64,000 nucleotides of DNA from Medicago truncatula (GCF_003473485.1 NC_053045.1:56834494-56898493); one strand, 5' to 3'. Shown: positions 1 to 10,740, numbered from the stretch's first letter. Notes: generated by a model not told the origin, from the sequence alone. Translations and numbers: made by a program.

Positions 1-42
1 AGGGAAGTGCAGTTAGCAAAACAAAAAGTCAAAGAAACAAAA

Positions 43-3000
43 ATGTCAGGTCATGCATGCTGCTCTAACCCACCAATTCTGAACCCCTTTAGTGGAGCTG
101 GCCATGTTGAAAAAATTGGTGGTCTTGATGCTTACCTCACTGGCTCTCCTCTTTCCACCAAAGCCATTCTCTTTGTTTCTGATATCTATGGTACTAATTT
201 ATTTCTTTTATTGTTTCATATATTGAATGCATTCACATCATAGTTTAACAGTTTTTGCCTTTAATCAATATATCTTCTCTTAACTTCACATGCTTTATTT
301 GTTTTGTAGGATATGAATCTCCAATTATAAGGTATGATAACTAATTCTCACGTTTATCTGTTTTTAATTAGTAAAATTTGTTAATTTGCATTTCAGAATT
401 TTGTTGAGCCAACTTGACCTCTGTAAGGGTAAATCATCAGGATCAAATGACAATTATTTACTGTACTTGAAGTCAATAGGGATGTGAAAGTGTAAAAATA
501 GTCATGTTATTTGAACATAAAAAATTTGACATGATATCCAACACATATAAAAATGGACTAGGGTTGTGTGCAGTCATTAGACTGTGATTGCACTGCTGTC
601 AGCCACATCTGGGGTCGTCTTATCTTAAAATCCAAACCATCCGATCTTAATGGAACGACTCAAATGTGCTGACTACATGGAGTCTGACTGCACTAAATCC
701 AAGTCCATATGAAAATACACTATTTACAACCGTTGGTGTGATTGGAAGGTTAGAAAGCGAACTAATAAAAAAGCATCGTGTCCGAATTTTCTACAAATAC
801 GGTGTTGGACATCGTTTTTTTAAGTCAACATAACATTTCTCTCTGGTAAATTATACGTCATTTTTCTGATTTGGTCTATGTCAGCAATCTCTTTGTTTTG
901 CTAAATGCATGTGTTCCCCTGGTTTACATTTTGTTGATCTGTTTGTGAAGGAATCTTGCCGACAAGGTTGCGGCAGCAGGTTATTATGTGGTAGTTCCTG
1001 ACTACTTCTATGGTGATCCCTATGATGATGACCGTGTTGACAGGCCTTTACCTATTTGGATGGAAGACCATGAACCGGTTAGTACTTTTCTAATGATACC
1101 ACTTAGTTCTTAGTGATTCTTTTTAAACAAGAAAAAACGGTGCTTATATTGAATTTCAATTTTTAGTATCCTTAGTAGAGCTTTCATAACTCTGATCCAC
1201 GGTTATGATTAAGCGACTGTTTGGAACTGCGGTAGAAAACTTGTAAATGTGTATTTTTTTTCAAAGCTAGAAATACCAGCTACTTATTTTGAAGTTAAAA
1301 AGGCATGTTAATGCACGACAGTGGCAGAAATTGTTAGGTACCAGAGTAACAAAATATTATCACGCAGCTAAAATAAGAGAAGAGAAAAGAGGAACTGAAC
1401 ACACAATATTTTACGTGGAAACCCCTCAACAAATAAGGGGAAAAAAACCACGGGGCAAGAGTAGAGAACTTTCACTAAGTGGAAGAAATTACAGGACCTC
1501 TCTCTAACTACAAGGAGAGTACAAATACCACTCTCTCTTATAAATAGGAGAATACTAACTAACACAAACTAGGAGAAACCTCACAGGAGAAACTATTTTT
1601 CCTCTCTATATTTTTTCTCTCACTATCTAAACAAGCTTTACTTGTTCTTGTGTTGTTACTGATTTGGGATGAGTAGAATAATGCAAGGGACATGCTATTT
1701 ATACTAGTGAAAGAGCCATGCCCCAACCAATTGCATTTATGGCAGCGTGTGGATTTTCAACTTTGCATAGTAACTTTCCATGTGAACATAGAAATTACAT
1801 GCCAACATGTTTTACTGCCATGTGATAACACTTCAACAAAAGTGGCTTTACCACTTTCCCGTGTTCACAATCTCCCACTTAAAGTCACTTTTGTGAGCTC
1901 TCAAAATCTCTCTACCTTGCCGACTTCGGTTGCTACGTTTCCAATAGGCCATACGAGGATCGACACCATACAAACTTATCAGCGTTGATCGGCTTTGTCA
2001 TTACATCTGCTAGATTATCATTGGTGTGAATCTTCTGCATGTCCACACTTCCCTCCTCTACTACTTCGCGAACAAAATGATATTGAACGCCTATGTGTTT
2101 CGTCCTTGAATGAAAAGCTGGATTCCTTGCAATGTGCAAGGCACTCTGACTGTCACAATACACAGTAATTTGTTCCTGCTTGTGCCCGAGTTCCTCCATT
2201 AACCTTTGCATCCAAATAGCTTCCTTGCATGCTTGAGTAGCTGCCATGTACTCCGCTTCTGTCGTTGACAGAGCTACAACCGTTTGTAACTTGGACAACC
2301 AACTTACTGCTCCTCCTGCAAGCGTGAACACATAACCAGTAGTAGATTTTCTTTTATCATGATCACCTGCAAAATCTGAATCAACATAACCCCTGACAGT
2401 TAACTCTGATCCTCCGAAACATACCGCAACACCTGAGGTTCCTTTAATGTACCTCATGATTCTCTTAACAGCATTCCAATGCTCTTTACCCGGATCCGCC
2501 ATAAACCGACTAACCACTCCCACTGCTTGTGCAATGTCTGGTCTTGTACATATCATGGCATACATAAGGCTTCCCACCGCCGATGCATACGGTACTCGAG
2601 ACATTTCCATCCTCTCCGCTTCATTGCTAGGACTCATACCTGAGGATAATTTAAAATTCACAGGAAGTGGGGTAGAGATTGGCTTACAGTCTTGCATGTT
2701 GAAGCGGCGCAAGACTTTCCTTAGATAATTCTTTTGAGAAAGCCAAATCTTCCTGTCTTTTCTGTCTCGGTGAATTTGCATCCCTAAAATCTTGTTTGCT
2801 GGTCCCAAGTCTTTCATATCGAACTCCCTAGCCAACTGTGCCTTCAATTCCTGGACTCGATCTTTGTTGGGGCCTACCACCAACATGTCATCCACATACA
2901 ACAGCAAAATGATAAAATCATTACCATCAAACCTTTTGTAGTACGTACAATGGTCTGAACTAAGTCTGTTGTAATCGAGGCTAATTATGAAAGAATCAAA

Positions 3001-6000
3001 TCTCTTGTACCAACATCTGGGCGCCTGCTTTAGACCATACAGAGATTTGGTCAACCTGCAAACCAAGTTTTCTTTTCCTTGTTCCTTAAATCCTTCCGGT
3101 TGGAGCATATAAATTTCTTCTTCAAGTTCTCCATGAAGAAAAGCAGTCTTTACATCCAGCTGTTCAAGATGTAAATCCAATGCAGCACACATCGCCAACA
3201 CTAATCTGATAGTAGTAAGTCTGACAACCGGAGAAAATATCTCATTGAAGTCAATACCTTCTTTCTGAGCATATCCTTTTACAACCAGTCTTGCACGATA
3301 CCGTTCCACTTGATCATTGCCATCACGTTTGATCTTGTATACCCATTTGTTTCCAATGGCTTTCCGACCCTTTGGAAGTTCAACAAGCTCCCATGTCTTG
3401 TTCCTATGTAAGGCCTCCATTTCTTCATGCATTGCTGTCATCCATTGAGAAGCATCCGAACCATTCAACGCCTCATGAAAAGTTGACGGTTCACCTTCTT
3501 CAGTTATAAGATAATATGCATCATGGCTTGTCATAACATAGTCTGATTGCCAAGACGGTTTCTGCGTCTGACGCGTTGATCGACGAACACCATCATTGAC
3601 ATCATCTGGTTCTTGTTCTTCGTGCACCGATTCAGCTTCAGAAGAATCACTTTCTTTGGATTTTTCTTCCATCTGCACTATAGCAGTCTCTTTAGAAGTG
3701 CTGTCATTTTTCTGCTCACTTTGCAGTTCATTTTCTGCAAAGACTACATCCCTGCTAACAACAACCTTGCGGGCAGTGGGATCCCACAGGCGATACCCCT
3801 TAACATTGTCAGCATAACCCAAGAAGATACATTTCCTGGACTTTGGGTCCAACTTCGTTCTTTCTTGGGAGTTGTACATCACGTACACAGGACAACCAAA
3901 AACATGCAGAGAAGAATAATCTACTGGCTTTCCTTTCCACATCTCCATCGGTGTCTTCAAATCAATCGCCGTTGATGGTGAGCGATTTATTACATAACAG
4001 GCGGTTTTCGCTGCTTCTGCCCAGAATGACTTGGCCATTCCCGCTGTTTTCAGCATAGCTCTTGTTCTTTCTAGGAGAGTTCTATTCATCCGCTCTGCCA
4101 CACCATTCTGCTGAGGTGTATGTGCAACCGTGAATTGCCTTACAATACCCTCTTGTTTACAAAATGCTAGAAACTCGCCATCTACATATTCTCCTCCATT
4201 GTCTGTCCTCAAGCACTTAATTTTCTTCTCAGTTTCAAGCTCTATTTGTGCTTTGAATGCCTTGAATACTGGAAACACATCCGACTTCTTCTTGATTGGG
4301 TACACCCATAATCTTCTGGAATAGTCATCAATGAATGACACGAAGTATCTTGCTCCTCCCAGAGATATTTCTGGTGACTCCCACACATCAGAATGTATCA
4401 AGTCTAGTATGTGTTTGCTTCTAGTAGTTACTCTAGCAAACTTCAATCTATGTTGCTTACTTATCACACAGTGCTCACAAAATGGTAAATTTACTGTCTT
4501 GAGCCCGTGAAGGAGATTGCGTTCCGCAAGGACTTTCAAGCCACGTTCTGACATATGGCCTAGTTTTTGATGCCACATCATCGTTGTTTCTTCTTGGCTT
4601 GCTGCTGCAACTGATGCATCCGCCTCTTGCAATGTATCTCCCAGAAGCATGTATAGATTACTTGTGATCTTTTCTGCTTTCATCACCACAAGATTGCCTT
4701 TCACTACTTTCAAGATTCCACTTTCAGTGTGGATCTTACACCCGAGATCATCCAATTGTCCAACAGACAATAAATTCTTCTTCAACCCCTTTACATGACG
4801 CACTCCTTGTATTTTTCTAACAGTACCATCATGCATCTTTAATCTGATAGTACCGACTCCAGCAATTTCTAAGGCATGGTCATTTCCCATGTACACTGAT
4901 CCTTCTGAGATAGGCTCATAAGAGAAAAACCAATTTCGGTGTGGAGTCATGTGCCATGTTGCACCTGAATCCATTATCCAGACATCGTTAAGTCGTCTTT
5001 CGCCTTTAGAACTAGTTGCTGCTTCACTATACAGGATTTCCCCGTCATCTGAGGTACTTGCAACACATCCTTGAGATGTTGAAGCTTCAGAATTCTTCTC
5101 TCCATTCTTCTTGATATTCCAACACTCCTTCTTTACGTGCCCTTTCATGCCACAACCGTAGCATTTGATATTCTTCTTTCTTCGAGATTTTGACCTACCA
5201 TGATTTTGACCCCCACTGGGGCCACGTTCCGTTGATCTGCCTCTCGTCATCGTCAATGCCTCTGCTTGCTTTGAACTCTCTGACCTTTCTTCCTTATTCT
5301 TGCGCCTGGATTCTTCTTCAAGGATTGCACCGGCGACATCATCAAAGTGAAGAGTATCAGCTATGTTATTATTTGTAATGTTGATGATGAGTTGATCATA
5401 CGAATCTGGTAAACTCTGAAGTAGAAGTTCAGCACGCTCATTTTCCGCTATTTTGAAATCAGAAGCTGTGAGTTGAGAAAATAGCGTATTCAGGGTGTTG
5501 ATGTGATCCGTTACGGATGTGGATTCACCCATTCGAAGAGTGTAGAGCCTTCTCTTTAAGAATATTCTGTTGTGGAGTGATTTGACCTCGTACAATTTTA
5601 TTAGAGTATCCCAGATCTCCTTTGCTGTCTTCTTTTCAGCAATACTTGACAATACCGAGTCCGCCATTGCTAGGTGCAAATTGGCAACGGCATTATCATC
5701 CATCTCTTTCCACTTTTCGTCAGTGATATCTGCAGGTCTGCCTTCTATTGCGTCTAGGCAATTATCTTTTCTTAAAATTGCCCTTATCTTCAATTTCCAT
5801 AGGGAAAAATTTCTCCCGTTGAACTTCTCTATCTCAAATTTTGCTGCCATGGTTTTACACCAAATATTTTTCATTCAAACTAGACCGGAATAATAAGAAT
5901 TCTTTTCTGATGTGGAAGCTCAGTTTAAACCGCAACCACAGAGCATACTAAGATTTTTCTTACCACTCCACTAGTTTATCACAACGGAATAACAGCTACG

Positions 6001-8069
6001 AACCAAGGGCTCTGATACCACTGTTAGGTACCAGAGTAACAAAATATTATCACGCAGCTAAAATAAGAGAAGAGAAAAGAGGAACTGAACACACAATATT
6101 TTACGTGGAAACCCCTCAACAAATAAGGGGAAAAAAACCACGGGGCAAGAGTAGAGAACTTTCACTAAGTGGAAGAAATTACAGGACCTCTCTCTAACTA
6201 CAAGGAGAGTACAAATACCACTCTCTCTTATAAATAGGAGAATACTAACTAACACAAACTAGGAGAAACCTCACAGGAGAAACTATTTTTCCTCTCTATA
6301 TTTTTTCTCTCACTATCTAAACAAGCTTTACTTGTTCTTGTGTTGTTACTGATTTGGGATGAGTAGAATAATGCAAGGGACATGCTATTTATACTAGTGA
6401 AAGAGCCATGCCCCAACCAATTGCATTTATGGCAGCGTGTGGATTTTCAACTTTGCATAGTAACTTTCCATGTGAACATAGAAATTACATGCCAACATGT
6501 TTTACTGCCATGTGATAACACTTCAACAAAAGTGGCTTTACCACTTTCCTGTGTTCACAGAAATAGTTTTAACCAAATGCACGCTAAGATGTTTGCCTTG
6601 TTTAATGCTATTACGCTTTCCACATTTATAGGTGGTTTGCATTTGTAGATTGAATATCATAGATTGTTTCAATTCGGGTGTACAAAAATCGTGACTTGTC
6701 TATGAATATATTACATTTACAGGACAAAGGTTTTGAAGCTTCCCAACCAATAATTGAAGCCTTAAAAAGTAAAGGTGTTTCTGCTATTGGAGCTGCTGGT
6801 TATTGTTGGGGTGGTGAGTGTCTTTCACTTGTTTGGTTTTCTTACCCTCCTCTGTGTATATAGCAGTTTTCGCTCGTCTTAGGCATAATATTGGTTCTAT
6901 AAATTTAAATACAACTGACTTATATTATAAACTCAAAGAAAGTAGTACTGTGTTTTCTTCTTTCTATCAGCTAAGACTGTGTGTGAACTTGGGAAATCCA
7001 AACTCATTCAAGCTGTTGTGTTGGCACATCCATCATTAATCACAGTAGAGGACATCAATGGTATGGATTTTCAGCCTTTGGATTATTTCTTAATTTGCAT
7101 ATTCTTCAATTAAGAGTTTCAGCATCTTCTCATAAAAAAATATTACTAAAGCCATGCCATCAATTTTAGTCTTACTGTCTGCATCCTGGCATGGACTGTT
7201 TACCTACTGCTTATTAGAACAAATATTTTCCTTATTCAAAGGCAAATAATATTCTTTGTCAGTCATCCATAAGATGTGTTAGCTTGATGATAAGAGTTTG
7301 ACTTTATAACCGGGAAAAGTTCAAATTCCAGCAGGGACGATTGTAAAATGGTTATTAGTGTCACTTTAATTAATAATAATTTCCCTTTTCCTCAATTTTT
7401 TAAACAGTATTTGTTGTCGGTAATTGTATAAGGAAACAAAGAATGAAATATAGAGAAAAATGACAAATAATCCTAAGAGATAAGCTAGAATATTCTAAAT
7501 TGCTGTAAGATACAACCCAAATTATGATATATTTTTCATATATATTATAACAATGTTCAAATTCTAGCAATTAATTATCAGTCTTCCTTTCAGGTGTCAA
7601 TATTCCAATTGCTATACTTGGAGCTGAGCTTGACCCAATTACTCCTCCAGAGGTCATAAAACAATTTGAACAAGTCTTGGCTGCTAAACCTGAAGTCAGT
7701 GAATCCTCTATTCTTTTTGTGGTTATATATCATTATACATACATATATACTTTTCTCTCTGTGTGTGGCTTAAATCTATTTTCCTTTAGTTGATACTACA
7801 TGTTAAGTGATAATGTGGCAAATAGATTGTAACCATCACCACCACATGTTTTATAACTGTTCCCTCTAACTTTAGGGACTACTTAACTTTGTGGCAATTA
7901 GATTGATACTATCGTTTTGTTTGTGCAGGTCGATAGTTTTGTAAAAATATTTCCAAATGTCTCACATGGCTGGACTATAAGGTATGACACTGAAGATCCA
8001 GAAGCTGTGAAGGCTGCAGAGGAGGCTCATCAAATCTTGCTGGATTGGTTTGTTAAATATGTTAAGTGA
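43..8069 (+). CDS. Dienelactone hydrolase family protein, copy A (7 exons, Copia insertion in intron 3)
   Basis: Exons by GT-AG junctions: 43-190, 310-331, 951-1077, 6723-6813, 6971-7060, 7594-7694, 7929-8069; 720 nt, 239 residues, all phases close. The start is the ATG at 43, matching the equivalent start in the paralogue at 18308. The alpha/beta-hydrolase triad of the DLH family is visible: nucleophile Cys127 in GYCWGAK (codon split across exons 4 and 5), Asp173 in GAELDPITP, and His206 in NVSHGWT. The family hydrolyses dienelactone-like esters in bacteria; plant members are soluble, usually annotated as endo-1,3;1,4-beta-glucanase-like or carboxymethylenebutenolidase-like, with poorly defined substrates. 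A 5.2 kb retrotransposon enlarges intron 3 to about 5.6 kb but leaves every exon and splice site intact, so the gene may still work. The promoter lies outside the window. The family call is firm; the substrate is unknown. Confidence 0.88.
1332..1869 (-). repeat. 3' LTR of the Copia element
   Basis: Identical to 6022-6559 except one base near the inner end (C at 1860 against T at 6550). It lies next to the polypurine tract, so it is the 3' LTR in element orientation. Confidence 0.95.
1870..1880 (-). other. Polypurine tract of the Copia element
   Basis: The reverse strand reads AAGTGGGAGAT immediately before the 3' LTR. This is where plus-strand DNA synthesis is primed. Confidence 0.85.
1933..5874 (-). 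CDS. Copia gag-pol polyprotein, intact
   Basis: Single frame of 1313 codons without interruption. The biological start is probably the internal Met at 5848-5850 (MAAKFEIEKF, typical of Copia gag) rather than the first Met nine codons earlier. Domains in order: a Copia gag domain in roughly the first 200 residues; a CCHC zinc knuckle CYGCGMKGHVKKEC near 238; an aspartic protease active site DSGAT near 300; an HHCC integrase N-terminus (HQKLGHMS, CEHC) near 435-470; an integrase core with the catalytic acidic residues (HSDVW, TDNGGEY); reverse transcriptase with YVDD near 985; and a C-terminal RNase H ending near the polypurine tract. The polyprotein would be cleaved by its own protease and could support transposition. 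No inactivating change is seen. Confidence 0.96.
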   Translation of the reverse strand: MKNIWCKTMAAKFEIEKFNGRNFSLWKLKIRAILRKDNCLDAIEGRPADITDEKWKEMDDNAVANLHLAMADSVLSSIAEKKTAKEIWDTLIKLYEVKSLHNRIFLKRRLYTLRMGESTSVTDHINTLNTLFSQLTASDFKIAENERAELLLQSLPDSYDQLIINITNNNIADTLHFDDVAGAILEEESRRKNKEERSESSKQAEALTMTRGRSTERGPSGGQNHGRSKSRRKKNIKCYGCGMKGHVKKECWNIKKNGEKNSEASTSQGCVASTSDDGEILYSEAATSSKGERRLNDVWIMDSGATWHMTPHRNWFFSYEPISEGSVYMGNDHALEIAGVGTIRLKMHDGTVRKIQGVRHVKGLKKNLLSVGQLDDLGCKIHTESGILKVVKGNLVVMKAEKITSNLYMLLGDTLQEADASVAAASQEETTMMWHQKLGHMSERGLKVLAERNLLHGLKTVNLPFCEHCVISKQHRLKFARVTTRSKHILDLIHSDVWESPEISLGGARYFVSFIDDYSRRLWVYPIKKKSDVFPVFKAFKAQIELETEKKIKCLRTDNGGEYVDGEFLAFCKQEGIVRQFTVAHTPQQNGVAERMNRTLLERTRAMLKTAGMAKSFWAEAAKTACYVINRSPSTAIDLKTPMEMWKGKPVDYSSLHVFGCPVYVMYNSQERTKLDPKSRKCIFLGYADNVKGYRLWDPTARKVVVSRDVVFAENELQSEQKNDSTSKETAIVQMEEKSKESDSSEAESVHEEQEPDDVNDGVRRSTRQTQKPSWQSDYVMTSHDAYYLITEEGEPSTFHEALNGSDASQWMTAMHEEMEALHRNKTWELVELPKGRKAIGNKWVYKIKRDGNDQVERYRARLVVKGYAQKEGIDFNEIFSPVVRLTTIRLVLAMCAALDLHLEQLDVKTAFLHGELEEEIYMLQPEGFKEQGKENLVCRLTKSLYGLKQAPRCWYKRFDSFIISLDYNRLSSDHCTYYKRFDGNDFIILLLYVDDMLVVGPNKDRVQELKAQLAREFDMKDLGPANKILGMQIHRDRKDRKIWLSQKNYLRKVLRRFNMQDCKPISTPLPVNFKLSSGMSPSNEAERMEMSRVPYASAVGSLMYAMICTRPDIAQAVGVVSRFMADPGKEHWNAVKRIMRYIKGTSGVAVCFGGSELTVRGYVDSDFAGDHDKRKSTTGYVFTLAGGAVSWLSKLQTVVALSTTEAEYMAATQACKEAIWMQRLMEELGHKQEQITVYCDSQSALHIARNPAFHSRTKHIGVQYHFVREVVEEGSVDMQKIHTNDNLADVMTKPINADKFVWCRSSYGLLET
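6009..6020 (-). other. Primer binding site for initiator tRNA-Met
   Basis: The reverse strand reads TGGTATCAGAGC, the standard plant retrotransposon primer site complementary to the 3' end of initiator tRNA-Met, one base inside the 5' LTR. Confidence 0.93.
6022..6559 (-). repeat. 5' LTR of the Copia element
   Basis: The 5' LTR in element orientation. It lies one base from the tRNA primer binding site. In element sense it should carry the element's promoter; a TATA-type stretch is not marked here because several AT-rich candidates exist. Confidence 0.95.
7270..7400 (+). repeat. SINE family 1, copy 1 (DLH copy A intron 5)
   Basis: tRNA-derived head with a box-B-like stretch (GTTCAAATTCC) followed by a body (TGTAAAATGGTTATTAGTGT) shared with copies at 31668-31810 and, inverted, 55090-55220. 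It lies entirely within intron 5. Boundaries are approximate. Confidence 0.6.
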
Positions 8070-8539
8070 GAAATCTTGTTGGATGAAGAGCTCCTAGAGT
8101 GGAGGATGTAAAAATCTCACTCATTCGACGCTGTTATTGTTTACAACAAAATAAATGTGATATGAGAACATAACATATCTTATATTAAGGATTCATATGT
8201 TACAATTTGATTTCTTTGTATTCTGAATTATTTAGTATCTCAAAAAAGCAATATTTGTTCTTTTCCAATGGAAATTTTTTGGTCTAGTTTGGGTTAATAT
8301 CTAGCTTATAGAAGCGCCTCAATTGAAATAAATTTATACTGGCTCCAAACTCCATCTAACAATATAATAAGTCCCTTTAACAGATGACATTTATCAACAT
8401 AGTATCATACTATAATGTCTGCACTGCACCGGTCAGATTATTAAACATTTGGAAGACACTTTCCTCGGGAATCTACCTCGAAAACACACTCAACTGCAAC
8501 GGTCATATTTTCAAACATTATGTGGACACTTTCCTCAGA

Positions 8540-8655
8540 AAGTTCCTCAGAAATAACTTTGAAACTGGCGCCCTGCAACAGTCAGATCAAAGCACGTTCC
8601 GAGGACACTAGGTTCTCACAAAACCTGGACTGAAATATCTAGTTTTCTTGTAGTG
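8540..8655 (-). mobile_element. CACTA-type transposon terminus (solo or truncated end)
   Basis: The reverse strand from 8655 reads CACTACAAGAAAAC, the typical plant CACTA (En/Spm) terminal sequence, followed inward by short repeated TCCTCGGAA/TTTCCTCAGAAA-type motifs like the subterminal repeats of that superfamily. I could not find the matching opposite terminus, so the element is truncated, or its other end is outside recognition. The 8070-8540 interval before it holds the 3' UTR and downstream AT-rich DNA of DLH copy A. Confidence 0.55.
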
Positions 8656-8861
8656 TATGTTTCATCATTCAATCTGTCAACATACCACTTTTTCATTGTG
8701 CAAGTCACAATTTTGCTATAATGCTGATTTTGTGTCCTTGGATTATTTATTGTCGTGTGTCCTTGGATTATCTTGAGATTGAAAGGGAATTTATATATCC
8801 ATATTTCGAAAAATCTGTGATATGGTTGAAACATTGCTCTAAAAAGCTTTGGTTTATCGTT

Positions 8862-9289
8862 TTTTTTTTGTTGGAATAAGCAAATTTTATTCACGTCGAG
8901 AGTGTACAAGAAGCACAACAAACTCGTTGGCAAGAATAATACAAAGGGCACCGACATACTGGAAAACCCCCAAAACAAACACCCAGAACACTAAACCAAC
9001 CAAAACTGGGCGGCTAACAACAGAAAACAGCAGCCGAACCTGCTGCAACAAAAAACCAGAAAATTGATGCTGTCATATACAGCACTGACAGCAGCACCAA
9101 AAACTGTCCCGCAAGTGCCGAATACCGCAGCTTCAATCTCAGAGCACAACAGTCCAGCAAAAACACTACTGCCTCAAGCACTCAATAGGATTCCATTGCC
9201 ACTCATAAAACAAGCAAGCCGTCGTTTCCAACCGACTTAACCCCCATCTCCACGACATAACCTTAATCTCCTCCACAACCTTGTCCACA
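8862..9289 (-). mobile_element. 5'-truncated LINE (L1-type 3' end) inserted into an F-box relic
   Basis: On the reverse strand the segment ends in a poly(A) run (T run at 8862-8869) and is flanked by a 13 bp direct repeat TTGGTTTATCGTT (8849-8861 and 9290-9302), the signature of target-primed reverse transcription. The reverse strand near the right edge encodes a tail of the form WRWGLSR...ACLFYEWQWNPIEC, the usual end of legume L1-type proteins. The rest is 3' UTR. Confidence 0.75.
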
Positions 9290-9297
9290 TTGGTTTA

Positions 9298-9775
9298 TCG
9301 TTATATAGCACTAAAACTGAGAAGTTCTCCAAATACCCACAAACTACAATAATCAAGTGTATCTCGAAACTCATCTGGCAAAAGCATATCAAAAAGTTCC
9401 CTTTCCATTAAATCAAAGGCAACAATAACATCCTTTCGTAAATCATGACGATAAGCCAACCAATGAATAGCCCCATTATAGAGCACCCCTGCATTGGGCT
9501 TATCTTCACATGAATTCGTATAAGGGAAGAACTCAATTTCTTTCCATGTATTAACTCTCAATGAGAAAAACTCAAAGTGTGATGGATCAACGGACATTGA
9601 AACAACCAAGTAATCATCTGTTGACTGATCATATCCAAAACCATGGAAATATTCTGCATCTAAATCGGAACCAAAAGGTGACAAAGGTATTTGTTTGTGA
9701 AATCCAGTAGATGGATTCCACAGGTAGAGAGGGTTGAAGCACAATGAAACAATATAAAACCTCTGCATTAACCAA
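9298..9775 (-). pseudogene. F-box-associated domain protein, fragment (truncated at both ends)
   Basis: The reverse-strand frame encodes the middle of an FBA-type F-box protein: PLYLWNPSTG, FGYDQSTDDYLVVSMS, FFSLRVNTWKEIE and IHWLAYRHDLRK. It is closely similar to the relic at 39010-40067. It is cut on the 3' side by the LINE at 8862-9289 and on the 5' side at the edge of a MITE remnant near 9775. Just inside the 5' edge, CRGFILFHC is readable in another frame, and an apparent 2-base duplication (CTCTCT) shifts it out of frame with the rest. The F-box domain itself is absent. In the intact family the protein is a substrate adaptor of SCF ubiquitin ligases; this copy cannot be functional. Confidence 0.85.
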
Positions 9776-9884
9776 AAGTGAAGATTGAAAATTTTATCGG
9801 AACTAAAAGTTGAAGGAAAATTTTAGAGAGACTAAAACAAAAAATTGACATATTTATAAGGACTAAAAACATATTTAACCCTAT
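9776..9884 (-). repeat. MITE remnant, TTAAATATGTTTTTAGTCC family
   Basis: Matches one end of the element at 40245-40730 (GACTAAAA, GACATATTTATAAG, AACATATTTAACCC). Only one terminal half is present, abutting the truncated F-box fragment. 9885-10090 beyond it is AT-rich DNA with nothing I recognise. Confidence 0.6.
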
Positions 9885-10089
9885 TATAGATACATAGAGT
9901 TTCCAATAAACTTAAAAATAGTTTTTTTCTTATAAATATGACCCGAGGAAATATATTATTATTATTATTTACAACTAAAAGTAATCTAAATTGGTAGTCG
10001 AGAGGCGAGAACAACAAACAATTAAAGCTCAATGAACAGTAGTCCAATCGAGAATTGTCAAATACAAGATAGATGAATATTTCTCAAGT

Positions 10090-10740
10090 TCGCTAGGTTT
10101 ACATGGGTCGTGGTAGTGTCAGAATTAAGACACAGGGGAGAGACGAGGGACACAAGCATAAGAGAGATGGATGTTTCTACGAAATTGTAAGGAAATTACG
10201 AAAAATGCTATTAGTGTCATATTTGTGCGGGGATTATGTCAGAACATTTGTTAATCATATAATGACAAGAGACGCATGGGAGGTTGAGGTAGGGACGATG
10301 ATGTTAATCATTTGTTCGTTCGTTGCAATTTTTTGGGAAGATTTGGTCTTTGCTCTCTCTTTGGTTAGGATGTGTCACGGCAGGTCTAGACTCTATATCA
10401 GAACATTTTGCTCATTTTACTTCTCTCACAGGTTCTCTAAGAACCTTCGCAAAATTATGCATATTCTTTGACCTTAGTTGTGTGTGGATTATCTGAAAAG
10501 AAAGAAACAAGCGAATTTTTTATCGCAAAGAGGAAAACATGCAAATCTTATGTGATAAAGTTTAGGTTGATTTATTTTGGTGGTTAAAAGTGGCTTATCC
10601 ATCGTTTGATTTAGATTATCACAATTGGTGGTTTAATCCTCTTAAGTGTCTTGTTTATGTTTCTTACGATGCAGTTTTAGTTTGTGTTTTGTTATGGTTG
10701 TCTATTGTTTGTTAAGAACTATTTGTGTTGGAAGGGCTTG
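10090..10740 (+). mobile_element. LINE (L1-type) coding relic, C-terminal end
   Basis: In pieces of different frames the segment encodes the cysteine-rich/zf-RVT tail of plant L1 elements: WEVEVG...HLF-like, then LSCVWII(stop)KERNKRIFY and WWLKVAYPSFDLDYHNWW. Frameshifts and an in-frame stop (in place of Trp before KERN) show it is dead. The 369 bp open frame at 10103 is an accident of this relic, not a gene. 10740-10985 after it holds nothing recognisable. Confidence 0.7.

Larger units (their letters stand above)
1332..6559 (-). mobile_element. Complete Ty1/Copia LTR retrotransposon in DLH intron 3
   Basis: A 5228 bp element on the reverse strand with 538 bp LTRs at 1332-1869 and 6022-6559, ends TG...CA in element sense, and a 5 bp target duplication GAAAT at 1327-1331 and 6560-6564. 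It has an initiator-Met tRNA primer site (6009-6020), a polypurine tract (1870-1880) and one uninterrupted gag-pol frame (1933-5874). By line-by-line reading the LTRs differ at a single base (C at 1860, T at 6550), so the insertion is recent. Domain order gag, protease, integrase, RT, RNase H defines Copia. It resembles the Tnt1/Tork-type lineage by overall layout; that assignment is a guess. Confidence 0.97.

Noticed and set aside
1368-1565. A small protein encoded in each LTR (also 6058-6255)
   Set aside because: Present only because the LTRs are duplicated. Low-complexity, hydrophobic, no homology recognised.
2447-5893. Many short + strand open frames
   Set aside because: All are shadows of the Copia gag-pol frame on the opposite strand.
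10103-10471. A 122-residue protein-coding gene
   Set aside because: The stretch lies inside a LINE relic whose conserved residues fall in other frames.
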